A stretch of 64,000 bases of DNA, taken from Phyllobacterium sp. 21LDTY02-6 (lineage in GTDB: Bacteria; Pseudomonadota; Alphaproteobacteria; Rhizobiales; Rhizobiaceae). Location of the stretch: NCBI RefSeq assembly GCF_023554255.2, contig NZ_JAMJWD020000002.1:489435-553434 (forward strand), in the 5' to 3' direction. The notes under the pieces were generated by a model. The model did not search any database. It was not told the origin of the DNA and was given only the letters and a program-made list of their open reading frames with translations. The position numbers and the translations under genes are program-made. This document shows, one piece after another, positions 41,873 through 51,936 of the stretch (position 1 is the first letter of the stretch; each line of letters begins with the position of its first letter).

Positions 41873-44800
41873 GCAAGCGTCTCGACATACCGCCGGAAAC
41901 CATCAGGGACCAGAACCGTGCAGCCGATCCGCGCGATTCCGTCTGGGTGTCGGCCAATGCCGGCTCCGGCAAGACCCATGTTCTGACGGAGCGGGTCATA
42001 CGCCTGCTGCTCGACGGCACCGATCCCTCCAAGATCCTGTGCCTGACTTATACGAAGGCCGCGGCTGCCGTCATGCAGAACCGCGTTTTCGCGCGCCTGT
42101 CGGATTGGGCGACGATGAGCGAGGCGGCGCTGACGCAGACGATCGCCGCAATCGATGGCAGAGAGCCCGACCGACGCCGGATCGCCGAAGCGCGGCGTCT
42201 GTTCGCACGGGCGCTGGAAACCCCCGGCGGGCTGAAGATCCAGACGATCCACGCCTTTTGCGAGGCGATCCTCCATCAATTCCCGCTGGAAGCCAATATT
42301 GCCGGCCATTTTGAGCTCATGGACGACATGATGCAGATGGCGCTGATCGGCGAAGCGCGCAGGCAGGTGCTCCAGGCAGCGCGCCTCAACCATGACAGCG
42401 AACTCGCAGCCGATTTCGCAACCGTGCTGGAGGCTGCCGGTGAGTTCGGCCTGCACGAATTGCTGGACGAGGCGGTCGCCAAGCGCCACGATCTGGTGGA
42501 ATTCATCGGCGGTGTCGGCGACAGGGAACTGCGACGGCAGGCCTACCAGTCGCATTTCGGCTTTGCGCCCGGGGAAAGCGAACACAGTATCCTCTCAGGT
42601 CTTTGGCCGGTGCCGGAATTCGGCGAAGACATGTTGGCCGGCCTGATGTCCATACCGAAGGGCGCGGCGCGGGCGCAGGAGTTTGCCCTCACCCTGCGTT
42701 TCGCCAAATTCGGCGATGGGCTGGACGAGCGGGAGGCGGCGCTGACGGCGGCCTTCATCAAATCGACCGGCGAACCGAAGGCTGGGTCCTACATATCGGC
42801 CAAGGCGGTTACCGACCTCTATCCCGACTTCATCGAGCTCTACGACCAGGCCGCGCAACGCGTACATCAGGGGCTGGACAGGCTGCGGCAGTGGCGGCTC
42901 ATTGAGGTCACGCTGGCAGCCTTGTCGCTGGTCGACGATCTGATATCGCGGTACCAGCAGTCGAAACGGCTGCGTGGGCTGCTGGATTTCGACGACCTCA
43001 TCATCCGCACCGTGGCGCTGCTGTCGCGGGAGGATGCCGGCGCCTGGGTCCAGTACAAGCTCGACAAGGGCATAGACCATATCCTGGTCGACGAGGCGCA
43101 GGATACGAGCCCGCATCAATGGAGCGTGATACGGCTGCTCAGCGAGGAGTTCTTCACCGGCATGTCCGCCCGGGAGACGAAGCGCACGCTGTTTGCGGTC
43201 GGCGACGAAAAACAGTCCATCTACTCGTTCCAGGGCGCCGTCCCGGAGGATTTCGCCGAGCACGGCCGGATTACGGAGCGTAAGACGCGGCAGTCGGAGC
43301 TCAGCTTTGCCCGCGTAAACCTGAACTTCTCGTTCCGTTCGGCGCCGGAAGTGCTCTCGGCGGTCGATCTCGTCTTTGCCCGGCCCGAGGCCAATCGCGG
43401 CTTCGGCAAGGATCACGGCCCGACGGTCCATACGGCTATCCGCAGCAATGATCCCGGCGAAGTGCAGATCTGGGACATGCTGACGCCGGAAACGACGCCG
43501 GAAGTGGATGATTGGCGCACGCCGGTGGACAGCCTTCCCGCGCCGCCCATACGCCTCGCGGAACAGATCGCCCGCACAATGGAATTCTGGTTGCGCAATG
43601 ACGAAACGATCGAAGGCAAGAACCGCCGCTTGCAGGCGCGCGACGTGATGGTGCTCGTGCGCAAGCGCGATCAATTCATGCCAGCGCTCTCGCGCGAGTT
43701 GAAGAAGCGGCATGTGCCCGTCGCAGGTGCCGACCGGTTGAATCTCACCGACCATATCGCCATCAAGGATCTGATGGCGCTCGGCAGGGTCATGCTTCTG
43801 CCCTCGGACGACCTTTCGCTCGCGGCGCTCTTGAAGAGCCCGCTGTTCAAATGGACGGACGACCAGCTGTTTGCGCTTGCCCATGGCCGTGCCGCGGATG
43901 AATCGCTCTATGACCGCCTGTTGCAGACAGCCGCACAGGACCTGATGCTGGCGCCGGTTGCTGCCCGCCTGCAGGAATGGCGCTGGCGCGCCGATACGGT
44001 GCCGGTCTTTGAATTCTACGCGGATATTCTCGGCCGTGGCGGTGCGCGGCGCGACCTGCTGGCGCGGCTCGGCCACGAGGCCGGCGACGTCATCGATGAA
44101 TTCCAGAACTACGCGCTGACGACCGAAAAGACCGGCCTGCCGGGGCTGCAGGCATTCCTGGAGACGCTGGAGGCCGCGACGCCGGAAATAAAGCGCGAAC
44201 TGGACCAGAATCGCGATGAAGTACGCATCATGACGGTGCATGCCGCCAAGGGACTGGAAGCGCCGGTGGTATTTCTGGTGGATTCCGGCAGCGCGGCATC
44301 GGCGGGCGGGCGCACGCCAAATCTCCTCGCCTTCCCCCTGAAGGAACATGGTGGCTGGAGCGGCAAGAGCTTCCTTTTCGTCCCGAACAAGACCTATTCG
44401 ACCAGATTCACGCAAGCCCTGACCGACCATCTCAAGACCCGCTCGGAAGAGGAATACAGGCGGTTGCTCTATGTCGGCATGACGCGAGCGGAGGACCGCC
44501 TGATCATCTGCGGCTATCGCGGCGCCCGCCAGTCGCCGAATACATGGCACGCATTGGCCGATGCCGCCTTGAACGAATTGAGCGAGCCGATGGCCCATCC
44601 TGTGGAAACGGTGGCGGCGAAGCGCTACCGCACCTCTCCACCGCTGGCCCCAACCATTGCAACCGAGCCGGAACCGCCAGTTGCCCCTATCGTCAGGCTA
44701 CCGGCGGACTATCGCAGGCCGATGCGCAGCGAGGCGGCGCTGCCCCGTCCGCTTGCGCCATCCGGCGTGTCGATCCTGATCGAACCGGAAAGGGCCGAGC

Positions 44801-45375
44801 CGGCGAATATCGGTTCTCCCGTCCTCGGACCGGAAGGCCGAGATCCTTCCTTTGCCATTCGCCGTGGAACCGTGGTGCACGCGCTGCTTCAAACCTTGCC
44901 ACGGCTGCCTCTGAGCGAGCGCCTTTCGGCGGCGCAGCGATATCTCGCCCGCGCCGCCTTCGACTGGCCGGACGCCGAGATCGAGCAGGTGCTGACATCG
45001 GTGTTCGCCGTCATGGACGAGCCACGGTTCGCTGCGGTGTTTGCGCCCGGCTCCCGCGCCGAAATCGCTATCATGGGAACCCTGACCATCCGCGACAAGG
45101 CACATGCCGTTTCGGGCGTGCTCGACCGGCTGGCCGTCGCTGGCGATCGTGCGCTGATAGTCGACTACAAGACCAATCGCCCCGCCCCCTCCGAGCTTCG
45201 TGAGGTGCCGCCGGCCTACATCGCCCAGCTGGGGCTCTATCGGCGCCTTCTGCAGCCGCTTTACCCCGGCAAATCCGTGGAAGCGGCGCTGCTCTTCACC
45301 GAAGGGCCAAGGCTGATCGATATTCCCGTCGAGGAGATGGAGGCGGCGATGGCGCGGATCAGCCAAGCAATTTGA
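41869..45375 (+). CDS. addA: Double-strand break repair helicase-nuclease AddA
   Basis: 1168 aa. A UvrD-type helicase fused to a RecB nuclease. Walker A is ANAGSGKT at residues 29-36; Walker B is HILVDEAQDTSPHQW; helicase motif VI is RLLYVGMTRAEDRLIICG. The nuclease core near the C-terminus reads GDRALIVDYKTNR. ATGA overlap with addB. The next gene, trxA, is 177 bases away. Confidence 0.97.
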   Translation: MSKRLDIPPETIRDQNRAADPRDSVWVSANAGSGKTHVLTERVIRLLLDGTDPSKILCLTYTKAAAAVMQNRVFARLSDWATMSEAALTQTIAAIDGREPDRRRIAEARRLFARALETPGGLKIQTIHAFCEAILHQFPLEANIAGHFELMDDMMQMALIGEARRQVLQAARLNHDSELAADFATVLEAAGEFGLHELLDEAVAKRHDLVEFIGGVGDRELRRQAYQSHFGFAPGESEHSILSGLWPVPEFGEDMLAGLMSIPKGAARAQEFALTLRFAKFGDGLDEREAALTAAFIKSTGEPKAGSYISAKAVTDLYPDFIELYDQAAQRVHQGLDRLRQWRLIEVTLAALSLVDDLISRYQQSKRLRGLLDFDDLIIRTVALLSREDAGAWVQYKLDKGIDHILVDEAQDTSPHQWSVIRLLSEEFFTGMSARETKRTLFAVGDEKQSIYSFQGAVPEDFAEHGRITERKTRQSELSFARVNLNFSFRSAPEVLSAVDLVFARPEANRGFGKDHGPTVHTAIRSNDPGEVQIWDMLTPETTPEVDDWRTPVDSLPAPPIRLAEQIARTMEFWLRNDETIEGKNRRLQARDVMVLVRKRDQFMPALSRELKKRHVPVAGADRLNLTDHIAIKDLMALGRVMLLPSDDLSLAALLKSPLFKWTDDQLFALAHGRAADESLYDRLLQTAAQDLMLAPVAARLQEWRWRADTVPVFEFYADILGRGGARRDLLARLGHEAGDVIDEFQNYALTTEKTGLPGLQAFLETLEAATPEIKRELDQNRDEVRIMTVHAAKGLEAPVVFLVDSGSAASAGGRTPNLLAFPLKEHGGWSGKSFLFVPNKTYSTRFTQALTDHLKTRSEEEYRRLLYVGMTRAEDRLIICGYRGARQSPNTWHALADAALNELSEPMAHPVETVAAKRYRTSPPLAPTIATEPEPPVAPIVRLPADYRRPMRSEAALPRPLAPSGVSILIEPERAEPANIGSPVLGPEGRDPSFAIRRGTVVHALLQTLPRLPLSERLSAAQRYLARAAFDWPDAEIEQVLTSVFAVMDEPRFAAVFAPGSRAEIAIMGTLTIRDKAHAVSGVLDRLAVAGDRALIVDYKTNRPAPSELREVPPAYIAQLGLYRRLLQPLYPGKSVEAALLFTEGPRLIDIPVEEMEAAMARISQAI

Positions 45376-45552
45376 TTGAGTTTCGCGCAATGCCGCACGG
45401 GTATATCAATAGGGACGTCGCGCAGCCCCACCCCACCCGGTGACCGGCCCGGGCCGGCAAGCGCACCGATTCGTGACCAATCCGCGCTTGACGGGAGCCC
45501 GCCGACTCACCACATGATGCGCAACACGTTCACATCAACAAGGATGAGCCCG

Positions 45553-45879
45553 ATGGCCAGCACCGTAAAGATCGACACCAGCAACTTCCAATCCGATGTC
45601 ATTCAAGCAAGCCAGCCTGTGGTCGTCGATTTTTGGGCCGAATGGTGCGGTCCCTGCAAGATGATCGCCCCTGCACTCGAGGAAATCGCTTCCGAGATGG
45701 ATGGCAAGGTGACGATCGCCAAAGTGAATATCGACGAGAATCCCGAGCTTGCCGCCCAGTTCGGCGTACGCTCGATCCCCACGCTCCTGCTGTTCAAGGA
45801 CGGCGAATTGGCCGCCAACCTCGTCGGCGCGGCTCCGAAGAGCAAATTGTCCGACTGGATCAAGAATTCAGCAGCCTGA
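45553..45879 (+). CDS. trxA: Thioredoxin
   Basis: 108 aa from the ATG at 45553, with AAGGA eight bases upstream; the frame is open much further but that part is not thioredoxin-like. A cytosolic disulfide reductase. The active site is WCGPC in [17 protein letters not shown], with the cis-Pro in [11 protein letters not shown]. It sits after addA in many alphas, and converges with folC at a shared terminator. Confidence 0.98.
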   Translation: MASTVKIDTSNFQSDVIQASQPVVVDFWAEWCGPCKMIAPALEEIASEMDGKVTIAKVNIDENPELAAQFGVRSIPTLLLFKDGELAANLVGAAPKSKLSDWIKNSAA

Positions 45880-45882
45880 TGA

Positions 45883-45909
45883 AAAACCCGGCCTCGAGCC
45901 GGGTTTTTT
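45883..45909 (+). terminator. Terminator of trxA overlapping the folC stop
   Basis: A 10-bp stem AAAACCCGGC (45883-45892) with GCCGGGTTTT (45898-45907) has a T-run. The right arm runs up to and the T-run contains the folC stop codon on the other strand, so the hairpin probably serves both genes. Confidence 0.9.
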
Positions 45910-47236
45910 ATTGCGGCGGCGTGCCATTGTCCTTGAGGACGTCGCCGGCAAGATAAAGCGAGCCGCCAATCAGAATCCGGGGTGCCGGCTCCTCGTCGCT
46001 CCAGCTGCTGGCCAGTATCTTGAGAGCGTTTTCCACGGAATGGACCGGCTCGGCCGAAAGTCCCGCTTCCTGCGCGGCGAGCGCCAGTTCCTGATGCGGT
46101 ATGCCCGCATCGCTCGAACGGATCGGCACCGTGTACACATGCCGGGCCATGCCGGTGAATGCCTTGAAATAGCCGACCGGATCCTTGGTGTTGATCATGC
46201 CCGTGATGAGAAACAGCGGGCGCTGGACGCGATCTTCCAGCGTGGCGACCGCCTCGGCGACCGCGAGCCCGGCTCCGGGATTATGGCCGCCATCGAGCCA
46301 TATCTCCGCGCCCTCTACCGCAACATCCACGAGCGCGCCCTTGGAAAGGCGCTGCATCCGGGCTGGCCAGTCAACCGATGCCATCGCCCGCTCGATCGCT
46401 GCCTCGGGCACGGCGAAACCTGCCACCTTCACCGCCTGTATCGCTGCCGCGGCATTCGCCAGCTGGTAGCGGCCGACAAGGTTCGGCAATGGCAGGTCCA
46501 TCAGGCCGGTATTGTCCTGGTAGATCAGCCGACCGCGCTCCTCGAAGCCAAAGAAATCCTGGCCATAGACGAGATAGGGGCAATCGCGCCGCTCGGCGGT
46601 CTCGATGAGGACGTCGCGCGCGGCATCATGTTCCTGCGCGCCGATGATGACCGGACAGCCCGGCTTGATGATCCCGGCCTTCTCGGCTGCGATCAGCTCG
46701 ACCCTGTCGCCGAGATAGGGCTGGTGATCGAGCGAGATCGGCATGATGACGCTGGCCGCCGGCTGGGGAATGACATTCGTGGCGTCGAAACGTCCGCCCA
46801 GCCCGACTTCCAGGATCACGGCGTCGGCCGGATGCTCGGAGAAGAGGACGAAGGTCACGGCAGTCAAAATCTCGAAAACGGTTATCGGCTGACCGGCATT
46901 GGCATCGGCCACGCGCCGCACGGCATCGGCCAGCACGGCGTCGGAGACGAGCTTGCCTCCTCCAGGCGCCGCTATCCGGTAGCGCTCATGCCAGGAAACG
47001 AGATGCGGCGACGTATGGACATGGACGCCGTAGCCCGCGGCCTCCAGCAAGGCGCGCGAGAATGCCACCGCCGATCCCTTGCCGTTCGTGCCGGCAACAT
47101 GGATGATCGGCGGCAGGCGAAGATGCGGATTGCCCAGACTGTCGAGCAGTCGCGTAATGCGCCCCAGCGAAAGGTCGAAACCCTTCGGATGCAGCTGCAG
47201 AAGCCGCTCGATTTCCCGTTCGGCTTCGGATGTCAT
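45908..47236 (-). CDS. folC: Bifunctional folylpolyglutamate / dihydrofolate synthase
   Basis: 442 aa from the ATG at 47236, which overlaps the accD stop by one base (TGATG). Adds glutamate to dihydropteroate and then to folates. The ATP loop is HVAGTNGKGSAVAF, followed by VHVHTSPHLVSWHERYR. A Mur-ligase-type C-terminal domain has the NPGAGLAVAEAV loop. Last gene of trpF-trpB-trpA-accD-folC. Confidence 0.98.
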   Translation of the reverse strand: MTSEAEREIERLLQLHPKGFDLSLGRITRLLDSLGNPHLRLPPIIHVAGTNGKGSAVAFSRALLEAAGYGVHVHTSPHLVSWHERYRIAAPGGGKLVSDAVLADAVRRVADANAGQPITVFEILTAVTFVLFSEHPADAVILEVGLGGRFDATNVIPQPAASVIMPISLDHQPYLGDRVELIAAEKAGIIKPGCPVIIGAQEHDAARDVLIETAERRDCPYLVYGQDFFGFEERGRLIYQDNTGLMDLPLPNLVGRYQLANAAAAIQAVKVAGFAVPEAAIERAMASVDWPARMQRLSKGALVDVAVEGAEIWLDGGHNPGAGLAVAEAVATLEDRVQRPLFLITGMINTKDPVGYFKAFTGMARHVYTVPIRSSDAGIPHQELALAAQEAGLSAEPVHSVENALKILASSWSDEEPAPRILIGGSLYLAGDVLKDNGTPPQ

Positions 47237-48150
47237 CAAACGGCAGCTTCGGCCGGAGCCGGAAGGGCGGAATCAGCCTCGCTCGTTTCCACTGCCGTGG
47301 CAGGCTCGCCCATCAGCATCTTGAGCAATCGTGCAATCGTAGGTTTCAGTTCTGTGCGCGGCACCACCATATCAACCATGCCATGCGTCTTGAGGTATTC
47401 CGCGCGCTGGAAGCCTTCCGGCAACTTCTCGCGCACAGTCTGCTCGATCACGCGCTGTCCGGCAAAGCCGATGAGTGCACCGGGTTCGGCAATATGGATG
47501 TCGCCGAGCATCGCATAGGACGCCGTCACGCCGCCCGTCGTCGGGTTGGTCAGAACGACGATATAGGGAAGTCCGGCCTCCTTCAGCATCTCGACCGCGA
47601 CAGTCGTTCGCGGCAGCTGCATCAGCGAAAGAATGCCTTCCTGCATGCGCGCGCCGCCGGACGCCGCGAACAGGACCAGCGGGCGCTTCTCCGCGATGGC
47701 AGTCTCGAAGCCCTTGATGATGGCTTCGCCGGCCGCCATGCCAAGCGAACCGCCGATGAAATTGAAGTCATGGATCGTGACGACGATCGGCAGGCCCTCG
47801 ATGGTGCCCAGCGCATTGATGATCGTATCTTCCTGGCCGGTCTTGGAGCGATGTTCCTTCAGCCGGTCGACATAACGCTTCTCGTCGCGGAATTTGAGCG
47901 GGTCCGTCGCCACCTTGGGCTGTTCGAGCGTCTCGAACACGCCGTCGTCGAAGAAGAATTTGAGGCGATCCTTCGCCGGAATGCGCATGTGAAAACCAGA
48001 CGACGGAACCACCCACTGGTTCTTCTCCAGATCCGTATGAAACACCATTTCACCGGATTCAGGGTCCTTGATCCAGAGATTCTCCGGCATTTCACGGCGG
48101 CCAAGCATCGAATTGATCTTCGGCCGGACGTAATTGGTGATCCAGTTCAT
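47236..48150 (-). CDS. accD: Acetyl-CoA carboxylase carboxyltransferase subunit beta (no zinc ribbon cysteines)
   Basis: 304 aa from the ATG at 48150 ([18 protein letters not shown]). With AccA it moves the carboxyl group from biotin to acetyl-CoA. The crotonase-like core is intact ([53 protein letters not shown]). The N-terminal zinc ribbon is degenerate: the four positions that are Cys in E. coli are Asp29, Ser32, Val48 and Ser51 here, and no Cys is seen in the whole protein. Coupled to folC downstream. Confidence 0.98.
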   Translation of the reverse strand: MNWITNYVRPKINSMLGRREMPENLWIKDPESGEMVFHTDLEKNQWVVPSSGFHMRIPAKDRLKFFFDDGVFETLEQPKVATDPLKFRDEKRYVDRLKEHRSKTGQEDTIINALGTIEGLPIVVTIHDFNFIGGSLGMAAGEAIIKGFETAIAEKRPLVLFAASGGARMQEGILSLMQLPRTTVAVEMLKEAGLPYIVVLTNPTTGGVTASYAMLGDIHIAEPGALIGFAGQRVIEQTVREKLPEGFQRAEYLKTHGMVDMVVPRTELKPTIARLLKMLMGEPATAVETSEADSALPAPAEAAV

Positions 48151-48193
48151 GATCGTTCCTGTTCTCGTCTGATCCTGATTTGATTTAAGAAGC

Positions 48194-49033
48194 CTATTCG
48201 GCCGCTGCAAGGCGAACGGCGCGAACCCCGCTGGAAAGACCCTGGACCATGGTGGCCACGGCCTCGGCAGGATCGGCAACCAGGGAACCGTCCGGATTGA
48301 TCGTATTGGCCACCGCATTGACGATTGCTGTCCCGACAACGACGCCGTCTGCGCTGGCTCCGATAATCTTCGCCTGTTCGGCCGTCTTGACGCCGAAACC
48401 GACGACGACCGGAAGCGAGGTATGTCTCTTGATCCGATCGACTGCCGCTGCAACTTTCGACGTGTCGGGCAGCGCGGAGCCGGTGATGCCGGTCATCGAG
48501 ACGTAATAGACGAAGCCGGAAGTGTTCTGCAGGACCTTGGGCAGGCGCTTCTCGTCCGTCGTCGGCGTGGCCAGCCGGATGAAGTTGATCCCTGCCTTGA
48601 TGGCCGGAATACAGAGCTCTTCATCCATTTCCGGCGGCAGATCGACGATGATCAGACCATCTATGCCCGATTGCCTGGCATCTTCCAGGAAGCGATCGAC
48701 GCCATAGATATAGATGGGATTGTAGTAACCCATCATGACGATCGGCGTCGCATCGTCATCAGCCCTGAATCTCGCCGCGAGTTCCAGCGTCTTCGTCAGC
48801 GACATGCCGCCCTTGAGGGCGCGCAGGCCTGCCGCCTGGATCGCGGGTCCATCGGCCATGGGGTCGGAGAAGGGAACGCCGAGCTCGATGATATCGGAAC
48901 CCGAAGCCGGCAAGGCCTTCATGATCCGCAGCGAAGTCTCGAGGTCGGGATCGCCTGCCATGAAATAGGTGACAAGAGCCGGGCGACCTTCGCGCTTCAG
49001 CGTGGCAAATTTGGTGTCGATGCGTGTCGCCAT
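48194..49033 (-). CDS. trpA: Tryptophan synthase alpha chain
   Basis: 279 aa. A TIM barrel that splits indole-3-glycerol phosphate and passes indole to TrpB. The catalytic Glu is in [16 protein letters not shown] and the Asp in [10 protein letters not shown]. Two bases after trpB. Confidence 0.98.
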   Translation of the reverse strand: MATRIDTKFATLKREGRPALVTYFMAGDPDLETSLRIMKALPASGSDIIELGVPFSDPMADGPAIQAAGLRALKGGMSLTKTLELAARFRADDDATPIVMMGYYNPIYIYGVDRFLEDARQSGIDGLIIVDLPPEMDEELCIPAIKAGINFIRLATPTTDEKRLPKVLQNTSGFVYYVSMTGITGSALPDTSKVAAAVDRIKRHTSLPVVVGFGVKTAEQAKIIGASADGVVVGTAIVNAVANTINPDGSLVADPAEAVATMVQGLSSGVRAVRLAAAE

Positions 49034-49035
49034 GA

Positions 49036-50286
49036 TCAGATATCCATTCCAAGCAATTGGCCGACCGTATGCACATCCTTGTCGCCGCGGCCCGAAAGAT
49101 TGACGATCATGATCTTGTCCTGGTCCATGCCGGGCGCGATCTTCACCGCATGCGCAATGGCATGGGCCGATTCCAGCGCCGGGATTATGCCCTCCGTGCG
49201 CGTGGTCAGCGTGAAGGCATCCAGCGCCTCATTGTCCATTATCGGGACGTAGGAGACACGGCCTGTATCCCGCAGCCACGAATGTTCGGGGCCGACGCCG
49301 GGATAGTCGAGGCCGGCGGAAACCGAGTGGCCGTCGAGGATCTGGCCATCGGCGTTCTGCAGGAGATAGGTGCGGTTTCCATGCAGCACGCCGGGGCGGC
49401 CGGCGCTCATCGAGGCGCAATGCTCGTCGCCGTCGAGGCCGCGGCCACCGGCTTCTATGCCGATGATCTCGACTTCCTTGTCGTCGAGGAACGGGTGGAA
49501 CAGGCCGATGGCATTCGAGCCGCCGCCAACCGCCGCGATGATCGTATCGGGCAGGCGGCCCTCCATCTCGAGTATCTGCTGGCGCGCCTCTTCGCCGATG
49601 ACCGACTGGAAGTCGCGGACAAGTTCCGGATAAGGGTGCGGACCGGCGGCAGTGCCAATGAGATAATAGGTATCGTCGACATTCGAAACCCAGTCGCGCA
49701 AGGCTTCGTTCATCGCGTCCTTCAGGGTCCCGTGGCCAGACGAGACCGCCTTGACCTCGGCGCCGAGCAGCTTCATCCGGAACACGTTGGGCTTCTGGCG
49801 CTCCACATCGGTTGCGCCCATATAGACGACGCAGGGAAGGTCGAACCGTGCGGCGACCGTCGCGGAAGCAACGCCATGCTGGCCCGCACCGGTCTCGGCG
49901 ATGATGCGGGTCTTGCCCATGCGCTTGGCCAGGAGTATCTGCCCGAGGCAATTATTGATCTTGTGGCTGCCGGTATGGTTGAGATCCTCGCGCTTGAAGT
50001 AGATTTTCGCGCCGCCATTGCCACCCTGCTCCCTTGCGAGCTGGCGAACATGCCTGGTCAGGCCTTCGGCGTGATAGAGCTTGGAGGGGCGCCCGGCATA
50101 ATGTTGCGACAGGTTCTGCAACTCTGCCTTGAACGACGGATCGTTTTTCGCGTCGTCATAGGCCTGTTGCAGCTCGAGGATGAGCGGCATCAGGGTTTCG
50201 GCTACGAAGCGCCCGCCAAAAATGCCGAACATGCCCTCTTCGTCCGGGCCTGTCTTGAATGAATTGGGTTGCGCCACCTTGTTCAC
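49036..50286 (-). CDS. trpB: Tryptophan synthase beta chain
   Basis: 416 aa from the second of two adjacent GTG codons (50286), which is six bases from AAGGAG; the first (50289) is three bases away. PLP enzyme joining indole to serine. The PLP lysine is in [12 protein letters not shown], the phosphate site in [10 protein letters not shown], and GAGQHGVA is present. 15 bases after trpF. Confidence 0.98.
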   Translation of the reverse strand: MNKVAQPNSFKTGPDEEGMFGIFGGRFVAETLMPLILELQQAYDDAKNDPSFKAELQNLSQHYAGRPSKLYHAEGLTRHVRQLAREQGGNGGAKIYFKREDLNHTGSHKINNCLGQILLAKRMGKTRIIAETGAGQHGVASATVAARFDLPCVVYMGATDVERQKPNVFRMKLLGAEVKAVSSGHGTLKDAMNEALRDWVSNVDDTYYLIGTAAGPHPYPELVRDFQSVIGEEARQQILEMEGRLPDTIIAAVGGGSNAIGLFHPFLDDKEVEIIGIEAGGRGLDGDEHCASMSAGRPGVLHGNRTYLLQNADGQILDGHSVSAGLDYPGVGPEHSWLRDTGRVSYVPIMDNEALDAFTLTTRTEGIIPALESAHAIAHAVKIAPGMDQDKIMIVNLSGRGDKDVHTVGQLLGMDI

Positions 50287-50301
50287 CACTCGCTCCTTCG
50301 A

Positions 50302-50958
50302 TCAGGCGCCAACGCTGCGCGCAGCAGCAACCGCCTGGAAAAATTCCCTTATCAGACCCACGTCCTTCACGCCGGCCGAAGATTCGACACCGGAAGAGAC
50401 GTCCACCCCGCGTGCATGTGTGGATGCCAGTGCCTCGCCAACATTGCGGGCATTGATCCCACCGGAAAGCATGTAATCCACGGACCCGTCAAGCGCGCTC
50501 AGCAACTTCCAATCGAAAGAAACGCCATTGCCGCCTGGAAGTTCGGAACCCCTGGGGGGTTTTGCATCGAAAAGCAGCCGATCCGCAACAGCAGCATAGG
50601 CGCCAGCATCGGCAAGGTCGGCCGGTTCGCGCAAAGGCATCGCCTTGATAACCGGCAGGCCATAACGCCGCTTGATCTCCTTGACGCGCTCGACACTCTC
50701 ATGGCCATGCAATTGCAGCATGTCGGGCTGCAGCGCGGCAACAATCTCATCGAGCTCGGCGTCGGTTGCGTCCACGGTGACAGCCACCGCTTTGGCCCTC
50801 CCCGCCGCAGCCAGCCGAAGCCGTCCGGCCTCTGCCGGAGCTATGTTGCGCGGGCTTTTGGCGAAGAAGATAAACCCGATATGGCTCGCACCGCCTTCGA
50901 GAGCGGCGGCGACCGCTTCGCTGGTTTTCAGTCCGCAGATTTTAACATCCAGATCCAT
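50302..50958 (-). CDS. trpF: Phosphoribosylanthranilate isomerase
   Basis: 218 aa from the ATG at 50958 (MDLDVKICGLKTSEAV), the family N-terminus. TIM barrel for the third tryptophan step. The catalytic Cys is in VKICGLK and the Asp in VAVTVDATD; phosphate loops MLSGGINARNV and GVDVSSGVES. First of trpF-trpB-trpA. An XRE gene lies 55 bases upstream on the same strand. Confidence 0.98.
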   Translation of the reverse strand: MDLDVKICGLKTSEAVAAALEGGASHIGFIFFAKSPRNIAPAEAGRLRLAAAGRAKAVAVTVDATDAELDEIVAALQPDMLQLHGHESVERVKEIKRRYGLPVIKAMPLREPADLADAGAYAAVADRLLFDAKPPRGSELPGGNGVSFDWKLLSALDGSVDYMLSGGINARNVGEALASTHARGVDVSSGVESSAGVKDVGLIREFFQAVAAARSVGA

Positions 50959-51013
50959 AAGCGGGAACTCGCATGAAAATGCGTCAAAGTCGAGGATTTT
51001 GCGCAAAGTCGGC

Positions 51014-51388
51014 TCAGGAAGCCCTGCGCCGCTCCGGCAGCGATTTCAGTTTGGTGATCATGCTGTCGATCGTGTCCGGATCGAGGTCACCAATTCTCGC
51101 CGCCAGCAGATTTGCAAGCTCGGTCACGGAGGGCGACAGTCCGCCGGTGTCGATCACGACCTTGGGCTGCGAAATCATGGCAAGACGGATCAGTTCCTCG
51201 GCCTCATCCCAGATAATATTGAAAAAGAGGATGATCCGCTGCAGCTTGTCCCATGTCGGCTGACCGCGGCGGCCATGTTCGAGCGCCGAGAGATAGGCTG
51301 CCGAAACGCCGATGGCCTTGGCCATTTCCTTTTGCGAGATGCCGCGCTCGGCGCGCAAATCCCGCAATCTCTTGCCGAATGGAGTCAT
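51014..51388 (-). CDS. XRE-family helix-turn-helix regulator
   Basis: 124 aa. The helix-turn-helix is at about residues 5-60 (KRLRDLRAERGISQKEMAKA, IGVSAAYLSALEHGRRGQP). The C-terminal half is a helical segment with no named domain. Its ATG overlaps the smr stop by four bases, so the two are translationally linked. A trpF promoter could lie in the 55 bases downstream, but no operator is obvious. Confidence 0.9.
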   Translation of the reverse strand: MTPFGKRLRDLRAERGISQKEMAKAIGVSAAYLSALEHGRRGQPTWDKLQRIILFFNIIWDEAEELIRLAMISQPKVVIDTGGLSPSVTELANLLAARIGDLDPDTIDSMITKLKSLPERRRAS

Positions 51389-51936
51389 GGAGCCTCCGCT
51401 TGCTTGCGAATGCGCACATAGATCGCGCCCGAACCGCCATGGTTTCGCGCCGCGTCCTCGTAACCGCTGACCAGAGGGCGGAAAAGCGGTGTGCTGAACC
51501 AGATCGGCACCGCTTGCCGCAGAATGCCATCGCTACCGAAGGACGAGCCTTTCCCGGTGATGACGAGCACATGCCGCAGCCGGCGATGATGCGCGCGCTG
51601 TAGAAAATCGAGCAACAGGCCGTGGGCCGCGCTCTGGGTCAGGCCATGGAGATCGATACGAGCTTCGATGACAAGCCGTCCCTTGGCGATCTTCTTGTGC
51701 GTCGGGCGATCTATAGGGTGAAGGCCCAATGATCTAGGCGGCTGGCCGGCGGGCTGTGATGCCGCGGGGTCGCTTGGCTTTTGCGGAACCGCAATCTTCT
51801 CGGCTGTTTCCGCCTTTTCCTCATCGGTGACCAGCGCCGTGGGCTTGCGGCCCTTCAGCGGCCGCGCCGTGCGCGCAACCGTTTCCCAAAGAATGCGGTC
51901 CTCCAAGGTGACCGTAGCGGCCGGCTTCCGTCTCAT
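51385..51936 (-). CDS. Smr-domain protein
   Basis: 183 aa from the ATG at 51936. The N-terminal half is basic and disordered. The Smr domain is at about 95-180, with RIDLHGLTQSAAHGLL and HVLVITGKGSSFGSDGILRQ, its DLHG and TGKG signatures; other Smr proteins nick DNA or cleave RNA. Short form (SmrA-like), not fused to MutS2. ATGA overlaps on both sides tie mltA, smr and xre. Confidence 0.93.
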   Translation of the reverse strand: MRRKPAATVTLEDRILWETVARTARPLKGRKPTALVTDEEKAETAEKIAVPQKPSDPAASQPAGQPPRSLGLHPIDRPTHKKIAKGRLVIEARIDLHGLTQSAAHGLLLDFLQRAHHRRLRHVLVITGKGSSFGSDGILRQAVPIWFSTPLFRPLVSGYEDAARNHGGSGAIYVRIRKQAEAP

